A DNA stretch of 64,000 nucleotides from Propionivibrio dicarboxylicus (GCF_900099695.1 NZ_FNCY01000001.1:434001-498000), one strand, 5' to 3'. Shown: positions 1 through 9,875, counted from the stretch's first letter. The notes: generated by a model not told the origin, from the letters alone. Translations and numbers: made by a program.

Positions 1-61
1 TCCATTTGAGCGAGTCGCCGTGGCGACGATCAATCACGCGGTCAAAATCAAACACAGTCAT
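1..61 (-). CDS. PatB/MalY-type PLP-dependent C-S lyase, N-terminus only (partial)
   Basis: The first 20 codons read MTVFDFDRVIDRRHGDSLKW and then run off the left edge. This opening (FDF-x-x-VIDRR-x-x-x-SLKW) is characteristic of MalY/PatB aminotransferase-fold cystathionine beta-lyases, which cleave C-S bonds to give homocysteine, pyruvate and ammonia. The ATG lies at 59-61 on the minus strand. No convincing Shine-Dalgarno sequence is visible. It lies downstream of the cysteine synthase gene on the same strand, with 84 bases between, which fits a sulfur amino acid context. Only the N-terminal signature is visible, so the precise reaction is uncertain. Confidence 0.7.
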   Translation of the reverse strand, partial: MTVFDFDRVIDRRHGDSLKW

Positions 62-145
62 CCATCAACGACAAAAAAAGCAAAAGCGCGATATAAGCAT
101 GAAACCGGCGCTGAAGACAAAAGGAACGCGTGCACCGCCGGGCGC

Positions 146-1084
146 TCACACCTGCAAATTGGCAAACAAGGCCGTCGACAGATAGCGTTCGCCGAACGAC
201 GGAATCATCACCACCGTCAATTTGCCGGCGTTTTCGGCCCGTCCGGCGACCTGCAGCGCCGCCCAGACGGCGGCGCCCGATGAAATCCCGACGAGGATGC
301 CTTCCTCGGTCGCCATGCGGCGCGCCGTCGCGAACGCGTCGTCGGCCTTGACCCGTACCACCTCGTCGAAAATCGACACGTTCAGCACCGCCGGCACGAA
401 ACCGGCGCCGATACCCTGGATCGGATGCGGCCCCTTTTCGCCCCCCGACAGTACCGCCGAGGCATCCGGCTCGACGGCAACCACGCGTACCGCCGGCTTG
501 CGCGCCTTGAGGACCTCGCCGACACCGGTCAAGGTGCCACCGGTACCGACACCGGCAACAAAAATATCCACCTGCCCGTCGGTATCGCGCCAGATTTCCT
601 CGGCCGTCGTCGCCCGATGGATGGCCGGATTCGCAGGATTTTCAAACTGCTGCGGAATGAAATAGCGCGGATCGGCCGCTGCCATTTCGTCGGCCCGCCG
701 GATGGCCCCGGCCATGCCCTCGGACCCCGGCGTCAGCACCAGTTCGGCGCCATAGGCCTTGAGCAGGAGACGGCGCTCGCGGCTCATCGTTTCGGGCATG
801 ACGAAACAGCACCGGATCCCTCGCGCGGCGCAGACCATCGCCAGGCCGATGCCGGTGTTGCCGGAGGTCGGTTCGAGCACGACGGTGTCAGGGCCGATCT
901 TTCCAGCGGCGACGGCTATATCGAGCATCGCCGCAGCGATGCGGTCCTTGACGCTGTGCGCGGGATTGAAGAATTCGAGTTTGACGGCGATCGTGCCGTC
1001 GATCCCGGCGGCGATCCGGTTCAGCCGGACCAGCGGCGTATTGCCGATCAGTTCGGTGACATTGCTGGCGATCTTCAGTGACAT
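146..1084 (-). CDS. cysK: Cysteine synthase A (O-acetylserine sulfhydrylase)
   Basis: A 312-residue PLP enzyme of the tryptophan-synthase-beta fold that makes L-cysteine from O-acetylserine and sulfide in the cytoplasm. The PLP lysine is K46 in SVKDR. The substrate loop TSGNTG is at about 73-78, a GTGGT phosphate-binding loop lies mid-protein, and GISSGA is near the C-terminus. The end, with [10 protein letters not shown], is typical of CysK rather than CysM. Length and start match the family. It is preceded on the same strand by ilvA (76-base gap) and followed by the partial PatB/MalY gene. Confidence 0.95.
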   Translation of the reverse strand: MSLKIASNVTELIGNTPLVRLNRIAAGIDGTIAVKLEFFNPAHSVKDRIAAAMLDIAVAAGKIGPDTVVLEPTSGNTGIGLAMVCAARGIRCCFVMPETMSRERRLLLKAYGAELVLTPGSEGMAGAIRRADEMAAADPRYFIPQQFENPANPAIHRATTAEEIWRDTDGQVDIFVAGVGTGGTLTGVGEVLKARKPAVRVVAVEPDASAVLSGGEKGPHPIQGIGAGFVPAVLNVSIFDEVVRVKADDAFATARRMATEEGILVGISSGAAVWAALQVAGRAENAGKLTVVMIPSFGERYLSTALFANLQV

Positions 1085-1160
1085 TGAACGCTCCTCATTC
1101 CATTCAATCCGACGCCGTCATGACCGTGGCGTCGGCACGATTCCGGACCTGTTTCCGGTC

Positions 1161-2675
1161 CTATTGCCCGAGAAACAGGTGGCACGCCGGATTCTCGGTT
1201 TCGTTCCAGTGCGCGTACCCAAGGTCCTTGAGGAAGGCGCGGAAAGCCTTCATGTCGCCTGGCGGCACCTGCATGCCGACCAGGACCCGCCCCGTATCGG
1301 CGCCGTGGTTGCGGTAGTGGAACAGGCTGATGTTCCAGCCGGCGCTCATCTGCGACAGGAAGTGCATCAAGGCACCCGGCCGCTCCGGGAACTCGAAGCG
1401 GTAAAGAATCTCGTTATCGACCTGCGGCGCGTGGCCGCCGACCAGATGCCGGATATGCAGCTTGGCCATTTCGTCGTCGGTAAGATCGAGTGTCGCATAC
1501 CCGTGCTTGCGCAACTGCTCGACCAGCTTGAGCGACTCGGCACGCGATGCCACCTGGATGCCGACGAAGACATGGGCCGAGTCGGGATCGTTGTAGCGGT
1601 AGTTGAACTCGGTGATGTTGCGGGCACCGATCAACGAGAGGAACTTCTTGTAGCTGCCGGGTTTTTCCGGCAAGGTCACTGCCAGCACCGCTTCGCGCTG
1701 CTCGCCGACCTCGGCACGTTCGGCGACGAAACGCAGGCGGTCGAAATTCATGTTGGCGCCGGAGGCCACCGCCACCAGCGTCTTGTCCTTCAGGCGATGC
1801 GCCGCCGCATAGGCCTTGGCGCCGGCAATGGCCAGCGCGCCCGAGGGTTCGAGAATCGAACGGGTGTCCTCGAAAACATCCTTGATCGCCGCACAAATAG
1901 CATCGGTATCGACCAGGACGACTTCATCGACGTACTGCTGGCAGAGCCGGAAAGTCTCTTCGCCGACATACTTCACCGCAGTCCCGTCGGCAAAGAGGCC
2001 GACCTGATCGAGGCGTACCCGCTTACCCGCCGCCAGTGATTGCTTCATGGCGTCGGCATCATGCGTTTCGACACCGATGACGCGGATATCGGGACGCAGG
2101 CGCTTGATGTAGGCGGCTACACCGGCGATCAGACCACCGCCGCCGATGGCGCAGAAGACGGCATGAATCGGCTTGCCATGCTGACGCAGAATCTCCATGC
2201 CGATGGTGCCCTGACCGGCGATCACGTCGGGATCGTCGAAAGGATGCACAAAGGTCAGCTTCTCCTGCTTTTCCAGTTCCTTGGCATGGGCATACGCGGC
2301 ATCGAAGGAATCGCCGTGCAGCACCACTTCGCCGCCGCGACTACGCACCGCATCGACCTTGATCGCCGGCGTCGTCGTCGGCATGACGATTACCGCCCGA
2401 CACCCGATCTTCGCCGCCGACAAAGCCACGCCCTGGGCATGGTTGCCTGCCGACGCGCAAATGACACCGCGCTTGAGCCGCTCGGACGACAGACTGGCCA
2501 GCTTGTTGTAGGCGCCGCGCAACTTGAACGAGAACACCGGCTGCATATCCTCGCGCTTGATCAGCAGCGTGTTGCCGATACGCGCCGAGAGATTGGGTGC
2601 CAAATCAAGCGGGGATTCGACCGCCACGTCGTAAACCTGCGCGTTGAGGATTTTTTCGAGATAATCGGGAGTCAT
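1161..2675 (-). CDS. ilvA: Threonine dehydratase, biosynthetic
   Basis: A 504-residue PLP enzyme that deaminates threonine to 2-oxobutyrate, the first committed step of isoleucine synthesis. The catalytic PLP lysine is K51 in SFKLRGA, with SAGNHAQG and a glycine-rich CAIGGGGL loop following. The C-terminal third holds two ACT-like regulatory modules (EKPGSYKKFLSLIG and ERPGALMHFLSQM), which in the family bind isoleucine and valine. The frame stays open 57 codons further upstream, but the ATG at 2675 gives the family's usual start (MTPDYLEKIL) and length. It is divergent from yqaA. Confidence 0.95.
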   Translation of the reverse strand: MTPDYLEKILNAQVYDVAVESPLDLAPNLSARIGNTLLIKREDMQPVFSFKLRGAYNKLASLSSERLKRGVICASAGNHAQGVALSAAKIGCRAVIVMPTTTPAIKVDAVRSRGGEVVLHGDSFDAAYAHAKELEKQEKLTFVHPFDDPDVIAGQGTIGMEILRQHGKPIHAVFCAIGGGGLIAGVAAYIKRLRPDIRVIGVETHDADAMKQSLAAGKRVRLDQVGLFADGTAVKYVGEETFRLCQQYVDEVVLVDTDAICAAIKDVFEDTRSILEPSGALAIAGAKAYAAAHRLKDKTLVAVASGANMNFDRLRFVAERAEVGEQREAVLAVTLPEKPGSYKKFLSLIGARNITEFNYRYNDPDSAHVFVGIQVASRAESLKLVEQLRKHGYATLDLTDDEMAKLHIRHLVGGHAPQVDNEILYRFEFPERPGALMHFLSQMSAGWNISLFHYRNHGADTGRVLVGMQVPPGDMKAFRAFLKDLGYAHWNETENPACHLFLGQ

Positions 2676-2723
2676 GGAAACCACAGATCGAGCGGAAAGA
2701 CCCATGATTCTAGCAGCCTGCCC

Positions 2724-3146
2724 ATGGACTGGCTGAACATCAGCGCCGAAGCCGGGCTGTGGGGTCTGTTCGCCTCGAGTTTTCTCGCCGCGACGCTGCT
2801 TCCGGGCGGTTCCGAACTGGTGCTGGCGGGCATGCTCAGGCTGCACCCCGAGCAGCTCTGGCCGGCCTTGCTCCTCGCTACCCTCGGCAATACGCTCGGT
2901 GGCATGACCTCCTATGCGTGCGGACGCTGGCTGCCAAAATGGCAGAAGATCGAGTCACTGACACAGCAGGAACGCGTCAGCACCTGGGGGGCACCGATCC
3001 TGCTGCTCGCGTGGACACCCATCATCGGCGATGCGCTCTGTGTCGCCGCCGGCTGGTTGCGACTGCGCGCCGGCCCCTGCGCCGTTTTCATGGCGATCGG
3101 AAAGTTCGCTCGGTATTGGCTGATCGCCATCGCGATGCAATGGTAG
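2724..3146 (+). CDS. yqaA: YqaA family inner-membrane protein (DedA/SNARE-associated superfamily)
   Basis: A 140-residue membrane protein with several hydrophobic segments. It carries the YqaA hallmarks: FASSFLAATLLPGGSE near residues 17-32, a GNTLGGMTSYACGR segment, and LAWTPIIGDALCVAAGWLR with GKFARY near the end. DedA-related proteins are linked to lipid or membrane-potential homeostasis, but YqaA itself has no settled function. The ATG at 2724 is chosen because upstream in-frame sequence overlaps ilvA antisense and lacks family similarity. It is divergent from ilvA with 48 bases between the starts. Confidence 0.85.
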   Translation: MDWLNISAEAGLWGLFASSFLAATLLPGGSELVLAGMLRLHPEQLWPALLLATLGNTLGGMTSYACGRWLPKWQKIESLTQQERVSTWGAPILLLAWTPIIGDALCVAAGWLRLRAGPCAVFMAIGKFARYWLIAIAMQW

Positions 3147-3258
3147 TTCGCAGGATTCTCGACGACTGACGCGACGGGACTGAAGCCGAAAATCCTTGCC
3201 GGCGCGTCACTCCGAAGCGGACTTTCGGGAACCTCCGCACGAAGTGCCTTCCAGGACG

Positions 3259-4032
3259 CTATTCTTCGGACAACTCCCGTTGTACAAAGCGTTCCTCGAT
3301 CAAGGTTTTCTCACGCAAGGTACGCGCCAATTCTTCTTCTCGCTCGTCGATTTTCGCCCGCATCTGGTTGCTTTCAAGCTCGAGCACCTTGATACGTCCG
3401 CGCAGCGCCAGATTTTCCGCAACGCGCTCATGCGTCTGCGTTCGTTCCTGCTCTCCCGAACACGCCTCGCCCTCAACTGGCAAAGCGCCACCGGGTTCGG
3501 ATTTCTGCTCGGCCTCCCGCAAGCGACGACGCGTATCGCGTAAATTTGTGAGCAGGCGCTGGTTCTGCGCATGCAGTCGCGCTAGTACCGCTTCGGCCTC
3601 TTCCGCCGCAAGTTTCTGGCGACGCAGTTCGATAATCAGCTTGTCGCTCGCTCTCAACTTGTTTTGTGCTTCATTCAAGGAGGCCTCGAGCGCCGTGTTT
3701 TGCGCGAGCAAGCGAGCAAGCTCGACGCGACTGAACGACGAAAGCCCCGACACCGGATCCTGGTTATTGCCGGCCGATTGTTTCGGCCCGGCCTCGATAT
3801 CTTTCTGCGTTTTTTCCAAACGCTCGACTGCCGACGCCAAGCGACTGCAATTTGCGTTGAGCACGGCCTCTGTGCCTCTCAAATCAGCGGCCAATTCAGC
3901 CTGCCGGGCGTATCCTTCTTCGATACATCGGGCAATTCTGCCAAACGCCATCACCGAATACACGGTAATGGCCACCGCCGCCAGCGTCACGACGATTACG
4001 GCTAGCTGATTCCTGTCGGTAGTGATCAGCAT
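3259..4032 (-). CDS. Membrane-anchored coiled-coil protein of unknown function
   Basis: About 257 residues when started at the ATG at 4032; a GTG at 4050 is an alternative. One transmembrane segment lies near the N-terminus (LAVIVVTLAAVAITVYSVMAF). Almost everything after it is charged and predicted to be coiled coil (EEGYARQAELAADLRG, ALEASLNEAQNKLRASDKLI, REEELARTLREKTLIEERF). There is no enzymatic motif. It lies 40 bases downstream of the response-regulator gene on the same strand, so the two are probably cotranscribed. The layout of one membrane anchor plus a long cytoplasmic coiled coil suggests a scaffold or localisation role. I do not recognise the family. Confidence 0.7.
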   Translation of the reverse strand: MLITTDRNQLAVIVVTLAAVAITVYSVMAFGRIARCIEEGYARQAELAADLRGTEAVLNANCSRLASAVERLEKTQKDIEAGPKQSAGNNQDPVSGLSSFSRVELARLLAQNTALEASLNEAQNKLRASDKLIIELRRQKLAAEEAEAVLARLHAQNQRLLTNLRDTRRRLREAEQKSEPGGALPVEGEACSGEQERTQTHERVAENLALRGRIKVLELESNQMRAKIDEREEELARTLREKTLIEERFVQRELSEE

Positions 4033-4072
4033 TTGCCCCCAGAAAAGCACCCATTCGGGCAATCGCGCGTCC

Positions 4073-4975
4073 TCAGGAAACCAACTGGAGAAAAACGAAA
4101 CGCCCAGGCCCGCCCCCCGGGACGCCAAGCTCATACACTTGCAGGCCAACATTGCACAACAAGGCCTTTTTCAGCCCCCCCTTGTCGAGCTCGACAAGGT
4201 TCGAGCGAATCAACACCAATGGCTTCTTGTCGCGCAAGGAAAATAGAGGTGCGACGTTCTCGAGAAAACGACTGACCGGTCTCAAGACCTCATCGCGCAT
4301 CGCCTCGGTTGATAACGCTGCCTGCACCAGCGTGACATCGCCGCCCTTCTTCGCCCCCGCCATCAGGGTTAAGCACGGCATATCCATAATGCACAAGGCA
4401 TCAACCGATTTTTTTCCGACTCTCGCGTACGACCCGACCAGAACTTTCGCCGACAGATATTCCGGGTGAATTGCGTCCACCTTTTTCAGGGAAAACTCCC
4501 GTGTCGGCAAGGCCGCCTTAACCAAACGCGTCACATCGTCCAGCGTAACGATCGCAGCCACCTCAGACGTAGGGGCTGTCCGTGCTCCCGCCCGACCCGA
4601 AACGGGATGACCGACCGATTTGACGATCAGAGCCATCAGGTCGTCATCCCGGAATGGCTTGTGCAGAATGAACTCAATACCGTTCTTTCGCGCGTCGACC
4701 ATACAAGCCTCGGAGGTTTCAGCGGTTACCATCCCGACCTTGACACTTTCATGCCCCTCGCGGCGCAGCGTACGAACGAAATCCAAGCCCGACAACCCCG
4801 GCATATGCCAATCGGTAATAATCAGATCGGGCCGGAACGTATTGACCGCAGACAGGGCCTCCATACCGCTCGATACGGCATGAATGGCCTCTCCGGCGTA
4901 GCCGCAGGAAGTGATGGCTCGGCGTATGATCGATCGAACCGCCAAGCTATCGTCGACAATCATGAATCGCTGCAT
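4073..4975 (-). CDS. Response regulator: CheY-like receiver with unassigned C-terminal domain
   Basis: A 300-residue protein. Residues 1-120 are a receiver domain: the acidic pair is at VDDS, the phospho-acceptor Asp at IITDWHMPGLSG (about D55), and the conserved Thr/Lys pair in MVTAE and ILHKPF. There is no DNA-binding, GGDEF or EAL output. The C-terminal half (about 140-300) contains STEAMRDEVLRPVSRFLENV, faintly reminiscent of CheC/CheX-type domains, but I could not confirm the phosphatase signature. It is followed after 40 bases by a membrane coiled-coil protein. A role in a chemotaxis-like or surface-behaviour pathway is possible; partners are not in the window. Confidence 0.8.
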   Translation of the reverse strand: MQRFMIVDDSLAVRSIIRRAITSCGYAGEAIHAVSSGMEALSAVNTFRPDLIITDWHMPGLSGLDFVRTLRREGHESVKVGMVTAETSEACMVDARKNGIEFILHKPFRDDDLMALIVKSVGHPVSGRAGARTAPTSEVAAIVTLDDVTRLVKAALPTREFSLKKVDAIHPEYLSAKVLVGSYARVGKKSVDALCIMDMPCLTLMAGAKKGGDVTLVQAALSTEAMRDEVLRPVSRFLENVAPLFSLRDKKPLVLIRSNLVELDKGGLKKALLCNVGLQVYELGVPGGGPGRFVFLQLVS

Positions 4976-5428
4976 GAAGGAGCCCTCGCATGCGACTTCT
5001 CGACAACATTGTGAAAACGCCGCTTCCTTGAAATATGGCTAAGCTGCCGAACCACAATGCGGGACAAACACTCGTTGATTCTGACGCCTCAACCGATTGA
5101 GTGAGTGAAGGCCAGACGTACCGGCGTCAAATTCGGCGTATATATTTCCATAATATTCGTCTGAAATCTGCGAACTATTCCGCACATTTCTTGTTCTTTT
5201 CTTTGTAAACACTCCGATTCAATGACGCGATATCAACGGGGTGTTCGCAATCAACCGCTGGATTGCGTTGCGCCCTGAGCCGGAACGGCTGCAAGGCGTG
5301 CGTCATGCGAAGGGGGGGCCCTCCACAGGACGCGCAACGCAGACCAACGACAGGCGCCACCGGGCGAGACTGGGGAGCGCCACGCTTCTGGGCTAAAATC
5401 ACTGTTTGATGTCGGCTCCTGATTCGCC
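4976..5428. other. Intergenic region between response regulator and FAD/Fe-S gene
   Basis: This is a divergent gap of about 450 bases. The left half (about 5140-5220) is AT-rich and probably carries promoters. The right half (about 5230-5400) is GC-rich and contains a strong inverted repeat described separately. A 75-codon open frame on the minus strand at 5175-5402 has no family resemblance and a composition expected from the repeat, so I do not call it as a gene. Confidence 0.6.
5265..5340. repeat. Structured hairpin element (inverted repeat) upstream of FAD/Fe-S gene
   Basis: GCGTTGCGC at 5265-5273 is perfectly complementary to GCGCAACGC at 5332-5340. The pairing can extend inward by four bases (CCTG/CAGG) past a two-base bulge. 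Inside lies a second small hairpin, AGCCG-GAA-CGGCT (5278-5290). The GCGTTGCGC/GCGCAACGC arms resemble those of short intergenic hairpin repeats known in betaproteobacteria. The stretch TGTTCGCAA followed by CCCTGAGCCG (about 5242-5282) faintly recalls 6S RNA, so a structured RNA is an alternative. It is a single copy in this window. Confidence 0.5.
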
Positions 5429-8400
5429 ATGAACGCTCGCCTAAGGGAAATTCCCTACAACTACACCTCGTTTTCCGACCGGGAAATCGTCATACGACTG
5501 CTCGGTCCGGACAACTGGGCAATCCTCGATCAGTTGCGCGCACAACGGGTCACCGGACGATCGGCGCGAATGCTCTACGAAGTGCTCGGCGACATCTGGG
5601 TCGTGCAGCGTAATCCCTATCTTGAGGACGATCTGCTCACCAGCCGTGAGCGGCGTGACGCGCTGGTCGCCGCACTGCGCCATCGCCTGAACGAAATCGA
5701 CAAGCGTCGGCAAGGCAACGACGCCGTACTCGCCCTGTGCCAGGCAGCGAGCCAAGCGGTCGACGTGTTCGAGCGCCACTTCGAAGAAACCGCCCGGCTG
5801 CGCGCCCGTGTCCTCAAGACGCTTTTGCCGCATACGCGGCGAGACAACATCGCCTTCGACGGCATGGCCCGCGTCACCCACGTGACAGACGCCACCGACT
5901 GGCGCGTTGAATACCCCTTCGTCGTGCTCTACCCGGATCGTGAAGAAGAGGTCGCCGCGCTGGTTCGGGGCTGCATCGAACTCGGGCTGACCATCATCCC
6001 GCGCGGGGGCGGCACCGGCTACACCGGCAGCGCCGTACCGCTGACACCGAATTCAGTGGTCATCAACACCGAAAAGCTGACACGCATCGATCCAGTCGAA
6101 ATGCTGCAACTCCCCGGTTGCACGCAAACGTATGCGACCGTGCGCACCGGCGCCGGCGCGGTCACCGACCGCGTCGCCGAGGCCGCCGCCGCTGCCGGCG
6201 TCGTTTTCGCCGTCGACCCGACCTCGGCCAACGCGTCCTGCGTCGGCGGCAACATCGCGATGAACGCCGGCGGGAAAAAGGCCGTCCTCTGGGGCACTGC
6301 GCTCGACAACCTCGCCTGGTGGCGCATGGTCGACGTCGACGGCCACTGGATGGAAATCACGCGCATCGGCCACAATTTCGGCAAGATCCATGACCAGCCC
6401 TGGGTCCGTTTCGAGATCCGCCGTTTTGCCGATGACGGTGTCACTCTTCGCGGCGAACCCGAACTACTCGACATTCCCGGCGCGAGCTTCCGCAAGACCG
6501 GTCTCGGCAAGGACGTCACCGACAAATTCCTGTCCGGCCTGCCCGGCGTCCAGAAAGAGGGGACCGATGGCCTGATCGTCGCCGCGCGCTGGGTACTCCA
6601 CACGATGCCTCCGGTCACGCGCACCGTCTGTCTCGAGTTTTTCGGTCAGGTGCGCGAAGCGGTGCCGGCCATCGTCGAGATCACCGACTATTTCAAGCCG
6701 GGCGGCGCCGGTCATGGCGCCGGCGTTCAACTCGCCGGCCTCGAACACCTCGACGAACGCTACGTCAAGGCGATCGGCTACGCCACCAAGGCAAAGCGCC
6801 ATGGCCGGCCGAAAATGGTGTTGCTCGGCGATATCGTCGGTCACGACGAAGCCGCCGTGATGGCTGCAGCTTCTGAAGTTGTACGCATGTGCAACCTGCG
6901 TTCGGCCGAGGGCTTCATTGCCATCGATGCCGACACGCGCAAGAAATTCTGGCTCGACCGATCCCGCACTGCCGCTATCTCGCGCCACACCAACGCCTTC
7001 AAACTCAACGAGGACGTTGTCATACCGCTGCCGCGCATGGGCGAGTACTGCGACGGCGTCGAGCGGATCAACATCGAATTGTCGATCCGCAACAAGCTGG
7101 CGCTGTGCGATGCCCTGACGCAATTCCTGCAGGGCGAAGCCGACGACCTGCCGCTGCACCAAGGTGACGCCAACCTCGACAACACCGTGCTGCTTGGCGA
7201 CAAGCGGCAGGCGGCGCTTGACGCGATTGCCGGCGTACGCGAGCGCTGGCAGTGGCTGCTCGACAGTCTTGACCTGCCACTGACCGATGCCGAGAGCCAG
7301 TTCGAACGCTACGGCATCATTACCACGGCATTGACCAACCGTGCGCCGGCCCCGCGCTTGTTCCATCGCTTACAGGATTACTCGCTGCGCGTCTCCTGGA
7401 AGACCGAACTCAAGCCGCAGTTGGAAGCCATCTTCGAAGGCAAGCTGTTCAGCCGTCTGCTCGAACGCATCGACGGACTCCAGCGCGAAAATCGCCGCAG
7501 CCGCGTCTTCGTCGCGCTGCACATGCACGCCGGCGACGGCAACGTGCATACCAACATTCCCGTCAATTCCGATGACTATGCCATGCTGCAGACGGCCAAT
7601 GCCGCCGTCGCTCGCATCATGGCGCTCGCCCGGGCGCTCGACGGTGTCGTTTCCGGTGAACATGGCATCGGCATTACCAAGCTGGAATTCCTCAGCGACG
7701 AGGAGCTCGCTCCCTTCCGCGCCTACAAGCAGCGCATCGACCCGGACGGCCACTTCAACCGCGGCAAGCTGATGCACGGCGCCGATCTGTCGCGCGCCTA
7801 CACGCCGTCGTTCTCGCTGCTCGGCACCGAGTCGCTGATCATGGAGCAATCCGAGATCGGCACGATCGCGACGATGGTCAAGGACTGCCTGCGCTGCGGC
7901 AAGTGCAAGCCGGTCTGCTCGACGCACGTGCCGCGCGCGACGCTGCTCTATTCGCCGCGTAACAAGATCCTCGCCGCCTCGTTGCTGATCGAGGCCTTCC
8001 TCTACGAAGAGCAAACGCGACGCGGCATCTCGTTGCGCCACTTCGAGGAATTCAACGACGTCGCCGACCATTGCACGATCTGCCACAAGTGCGTGAAACC
8101 GTGCCCGGTCGACATCGACTTCGGCGACGTCTCGATCCGCATGCGCAATTTCCTGCGCGAGCAGGGCAAGAAAAAGTTCGTTCCGGCCAAGGCCGCAGCA
8201 ATGGCCTTCCTGACGATGAAGGACGCCGCGTCGATCCGCCTGACGCGCACGCTGATGGTCGATTGGGGCTACGCGGCCCAGCGCTTCGCGCACCGCCTGC
8301 TCAAACCGCTCGGCCTGTTCCAGCACCAGACCGCGCTGCCACCGGCAACCGTTGGCCAGCCGCCACTGCGCACGCAAGTCATCCACTTCCTCAACAAGCC

Positions 8401-9301
8401 GATGCCGGCCGGTCTGCCGAAACGCACGGCGCGGGCACTGCTCGACATCGAGGACGACAAGATCGTGCCGGTCATCCGTGACCCGCGTAAAGTCGGTGCC
8501 GCCGATTACGACGGCGACGCCGTCTTCTATTTCCCCGGTTGCGGTGCCGAACGCCTGTTCTCACCGGTCGGTCTGGCGACCCAGGCGCTGCTGTACGAAA
8601 TCGGCGCGCAGACAGTGCTGCCGCCGGGCTATCTCTGTTGCGGCTATCCCCAGATCGCCGCTGGTGAGGCCGACCAGGGACAGAAGATCACCACGGACAA
8701 CCGCGTGCTCTTCCACCGCGTCGCCAACACGCTCAACTACCTCGACATCAACACGGTGATCGTGTCCTGCGGCACCTGCATGGATCAGCTGCTCAAATAC
8801 CAGTTCGAGAAAATTTTCCCCGGCTGCAGGCTGCTCGACATCCACGAATATCTCCTGATGAAGGGCGTCAAACTCGACGGCAACTCGGGGGCGCGCTACC
8901 TCTACCACGAGCCCTGCCACGCGCCGATGCGCACGACGACCGGCATCAAAGCCGCGAACGCGCTGATGGGGCAGCCGGTAACGCTCTCCGACCGCTGCTG
9001 CGGCGAATCCGGAACGCTTGCCGTGACGCGCCCCGACGTCTCCACGCAGGTCCGCTTCCGCAAACAGGAAGAGATCGAGCAGGGCGCCGCCGCATTGAGA
9101 ACCGACGGCTTCGCCGGTCCGCTGAAAATGCTGACCTCCTGTCCTTCCTGCCTGCAGGGTCTGTCGCGTTACGAGGACGATGCCGGCACACAAGCCGAGT
9201 TCATGGTCGTCGAACTGGCGCGCCTGCGGCTTGGCGAGCACTGGATGGAGAACTATCTGCGCCAGGCACAGCAGGGCGGTATCGAGCGCGTGCTTCTCTA
9301 G
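5429..9301 (+). CDS. Large FAD-linked oxidase / Fe-S / CCG-domain oxidoreductase (DUF3683 type)
   Basis: A 1290-residue fusion. The N-terminal about 130 residues are the DUF3683-type region. An FAD-binding (GlcD/D-lactate dehydrogenase) domain follows, with [15 protein letters not shown] near residue 190 and the oxidase C-terminal region containing SGEHGIG near 745. Two 4Fe-4S motifs follow near 820 ([11 protein letters not shown]) and 880 ([11 protein letters not shown]). Two CCG domains typical of GlcF/heterodisulfide reductase end the protein (CCGYPQ near 1069, CCGESG near 1189). It thus joins what are separate GlcD and GlcF subunits elsewhere. Oxidation of a 2-hydroxy acid such as D-lactate, with electrons passed to quinone, is inferred. 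No signal peptide is seen. Confidence 0.88.
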   Translation: MNARLREIPYNYTSFSDREIVIRLLGPDNWAILDQLRAQRVTGRSARMLYEVLGDIWVVQRNPYLEDDLLTSRERRDALVAALRHRLNEIDKRRQGNDAVLALCQAASQAVDVFERHFEETARLRARVLKTLLPHTRRDNIAFDGMARVTHVTDATDWRVEYPFVVLYPDREEEVAALVRGCIELGLTIIPRGGGTGYTGSAVPLTPNSVVINTEKLTRIDPVEMLQLPGCTQTYATVRTGAGAVTDRVAEAAAAAGVVFAVDPTSANASCVGGNIAMNAGGKKAVLWGTALDNLAWWRMVDVDGHWMEITRIGHNFGKIHDQPWVRFEIRRFADDGVTLRGEPELLDIPGASFRKTGLGKDVTDKFLSGLPGVQKEGTDGLIVAARWVLHTMPPVTRTVCLEFFGQVREAVPAIVEITDYFKPGGAGHGAGVQLAGLEHLDERYVKAIGYATKAKRHGRPKMVLLGDIVGHDEAAVMAAASEVVRMCNLRSAEGFIAIDADTRKKFWLDRSRTAAISRHTNAFKLNEDVVIPLPRMGEYCDGVERINIELSIRNKLALCDALTQFLQGEADDLPLHQGDANLDNTVLLGDKRQAALDAIAGVRERWQWLLDSLDLPLTDAESQFERYGIITTALTNRAPAPRLFHRLQDYSLRVSWKTELKPQLEAIFEGKLFSRLLERIDGLQRENRRSRVFVALHMHAGDGNVHTNIPVNSDDYAMLQTANAAVARIMALARALDGVVSGEHGIGITKLEFLSDEELAPFRAYKQRIDPDGHFNRGKLMHGADLSRAYTPSFSLLGTESLIMEQSEIGTIATMVKDCLRCGKCKPVCSTHVPRATLLYSPRNKILAASLLIEAFLYEEQTRRGISLRHFEEFNDVADHCTICHKCVKPCPVDIDFGDVSIRMRNFLREQGKKKFVPAKAAAMAFLTMKDAASIRLTRTLMVDWGYAAQRFAHRLLKPLGLFQHQTALPPATVGQPPLRTQVIHFLNKPMPAGLPKRTARALLDIEDDKIVPVIRDPRKVGAADYDGDAVFYFPGCGAERLFSPVGLATQALLYEIGAQTVLPPGYLCCGYPQIAAGEADQGQKITTDNRVLFHRVANTLNYLDINTVIVSCGTCMDQLLKYQFEKIFPGCRLLDIHEYLLMKGVKLDGNSGARYLYHEPCHAPMRTTTGIKAANALMGQPVTLSDRCCGESGTLAVTRPDVSTQVRFRKQEEIEQGAAALRTDGFAGPLKMLTSCPSCLQGLSRYEDDAGTQAEFMVVELARLRLGEHWMENYLRQAQQGGIERVLL

Positions 9302-9344
9302 GCGGAAACGGACCTCGCACGCTCGCGTACACTCCCTCACCATC

Positions 9345-9374
9345 GCGTCGCACACCGGCAACGGAGTGCGACGC
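9345..9374 (+). terminator. Hairpin after FAD/Fe-S gene, possible terminator
   Basis: GCGTCGCA at 9345-9352 pairs with TGCGACGC at 9367-9374, an 8-bp perfect stem with a 14-base loop, 43 bases after the stop codon of the oxidoreductase. Only a short T-rich stretch follows (TTCTT), so it is a weak intrinsic terminator at best. A second perfect repeat, GCGCTAT-G-ATAGCGC at 9380-9394, follows immediately and has too small a loop for RNA; it may be an operator or part of the DUF971 promoter. Confidence 0.4.
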
Positions 9375-9416
9375 TTCTTGCGCTATGATAGCGCGTCATT
9401 TTTCTGAAGAATCGTC

Positions 9417-9845
9417 ATGGCCGGCCTGCGTCCCGATACCCCGATCCCGAGCGAAATAACGCTGAACCAGAAATCCCGCCGCATGGACATCGTCTTCGAC
9501 GGCGTCCGCTACGAACTGAGCTACGAGTTCCTGCGCGTGCTCTCGCCGTCGGCGGAAGTGCGGGGCCACGGCCCCGGCCAGGAGGTATTGCAAGTTGGCA
9601 AACAGGACGTCGAGATCGTCGGTCTCGAACCCGTCGGCAATTACGCGATTCGACCCACTTTCTCCGACGGACACGACAGCGGCCTCTATTCCTGGGATAT
9701 CCTCCACGACTTCTGTCTGCGTCGCGACGCGCTCTGGCAAGACTATCTCGACCGGCTTGCCGCTGCCGGCGCCAGCCGTGATCCGGCCCAGTGTCCGCCG
9801 CCTCCCGCCAAGCCCGTCGCCAAATGCGGCGGTGCCAAGGCTTGA
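9417..9845 (+). CDS. DUF971 (GBBH-like) domain protein
   Basis: A 142-residue protein. Its first 110 residues match the DUF971 pattern: IVFDGVRYELSYEFLRVLSPSAEVRGHG, then a core with GNYAIRPTFSDGHDSGLYSWDIL, the domain also found at the N-terminus of gamma-butyrobetaine hydroxylases and in Fe-S assembly partners. The C-terminal tail is low complexity, rich in Pro and Lys. In betaproteobacteria a DUF971 gene commonly precedes ubiE, as here (30 bases away). The function is not established; a link to Fe-S or quinone metabolism is inferred from context only. Confidence 0.85.
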   Translation: MAGLRPDTPIPSEITLNQKSRRMDIVFDGVRYELSYEFLRVLSPSAEVRGHGPGQEVLQVGKQDVEIVGLEPVGNYAIRPTFSDGHDSGLYSWDILHDFCLRRDALWQDYLDRLAAAGASRDPAQCPPPPAKPVAKCGGAKA

Positions 9846-9875
9846 TTTCCGCCATTCGGCCCTCATCTAATCGCC

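Noticed and set aside
18-24. Search for tRNA, rRNA, CRISPR or insertion-sequence features across the window
   Set aside because: I saw no cloverleaf with conserved GGTTCGA-type arm in a gap, no regularly spaced repeats and no transposase motif, so none is reported; a tool search would be more sensitive.
20-351. Plus-strand open frames over the end of cysK
   Set aside because: They are antisense to cysK and the partial PatB/MalY gene; high-GC antisense frames are expected and show no protein-family features.
5175-5402. A 75-codon open frame on the minus strand upstream of the FAD/Fe-S gene
   Set aside because: It overlaps the inverted-repeat element, has no family resemblance or ribosome binding site, and its composition follows the repeat.
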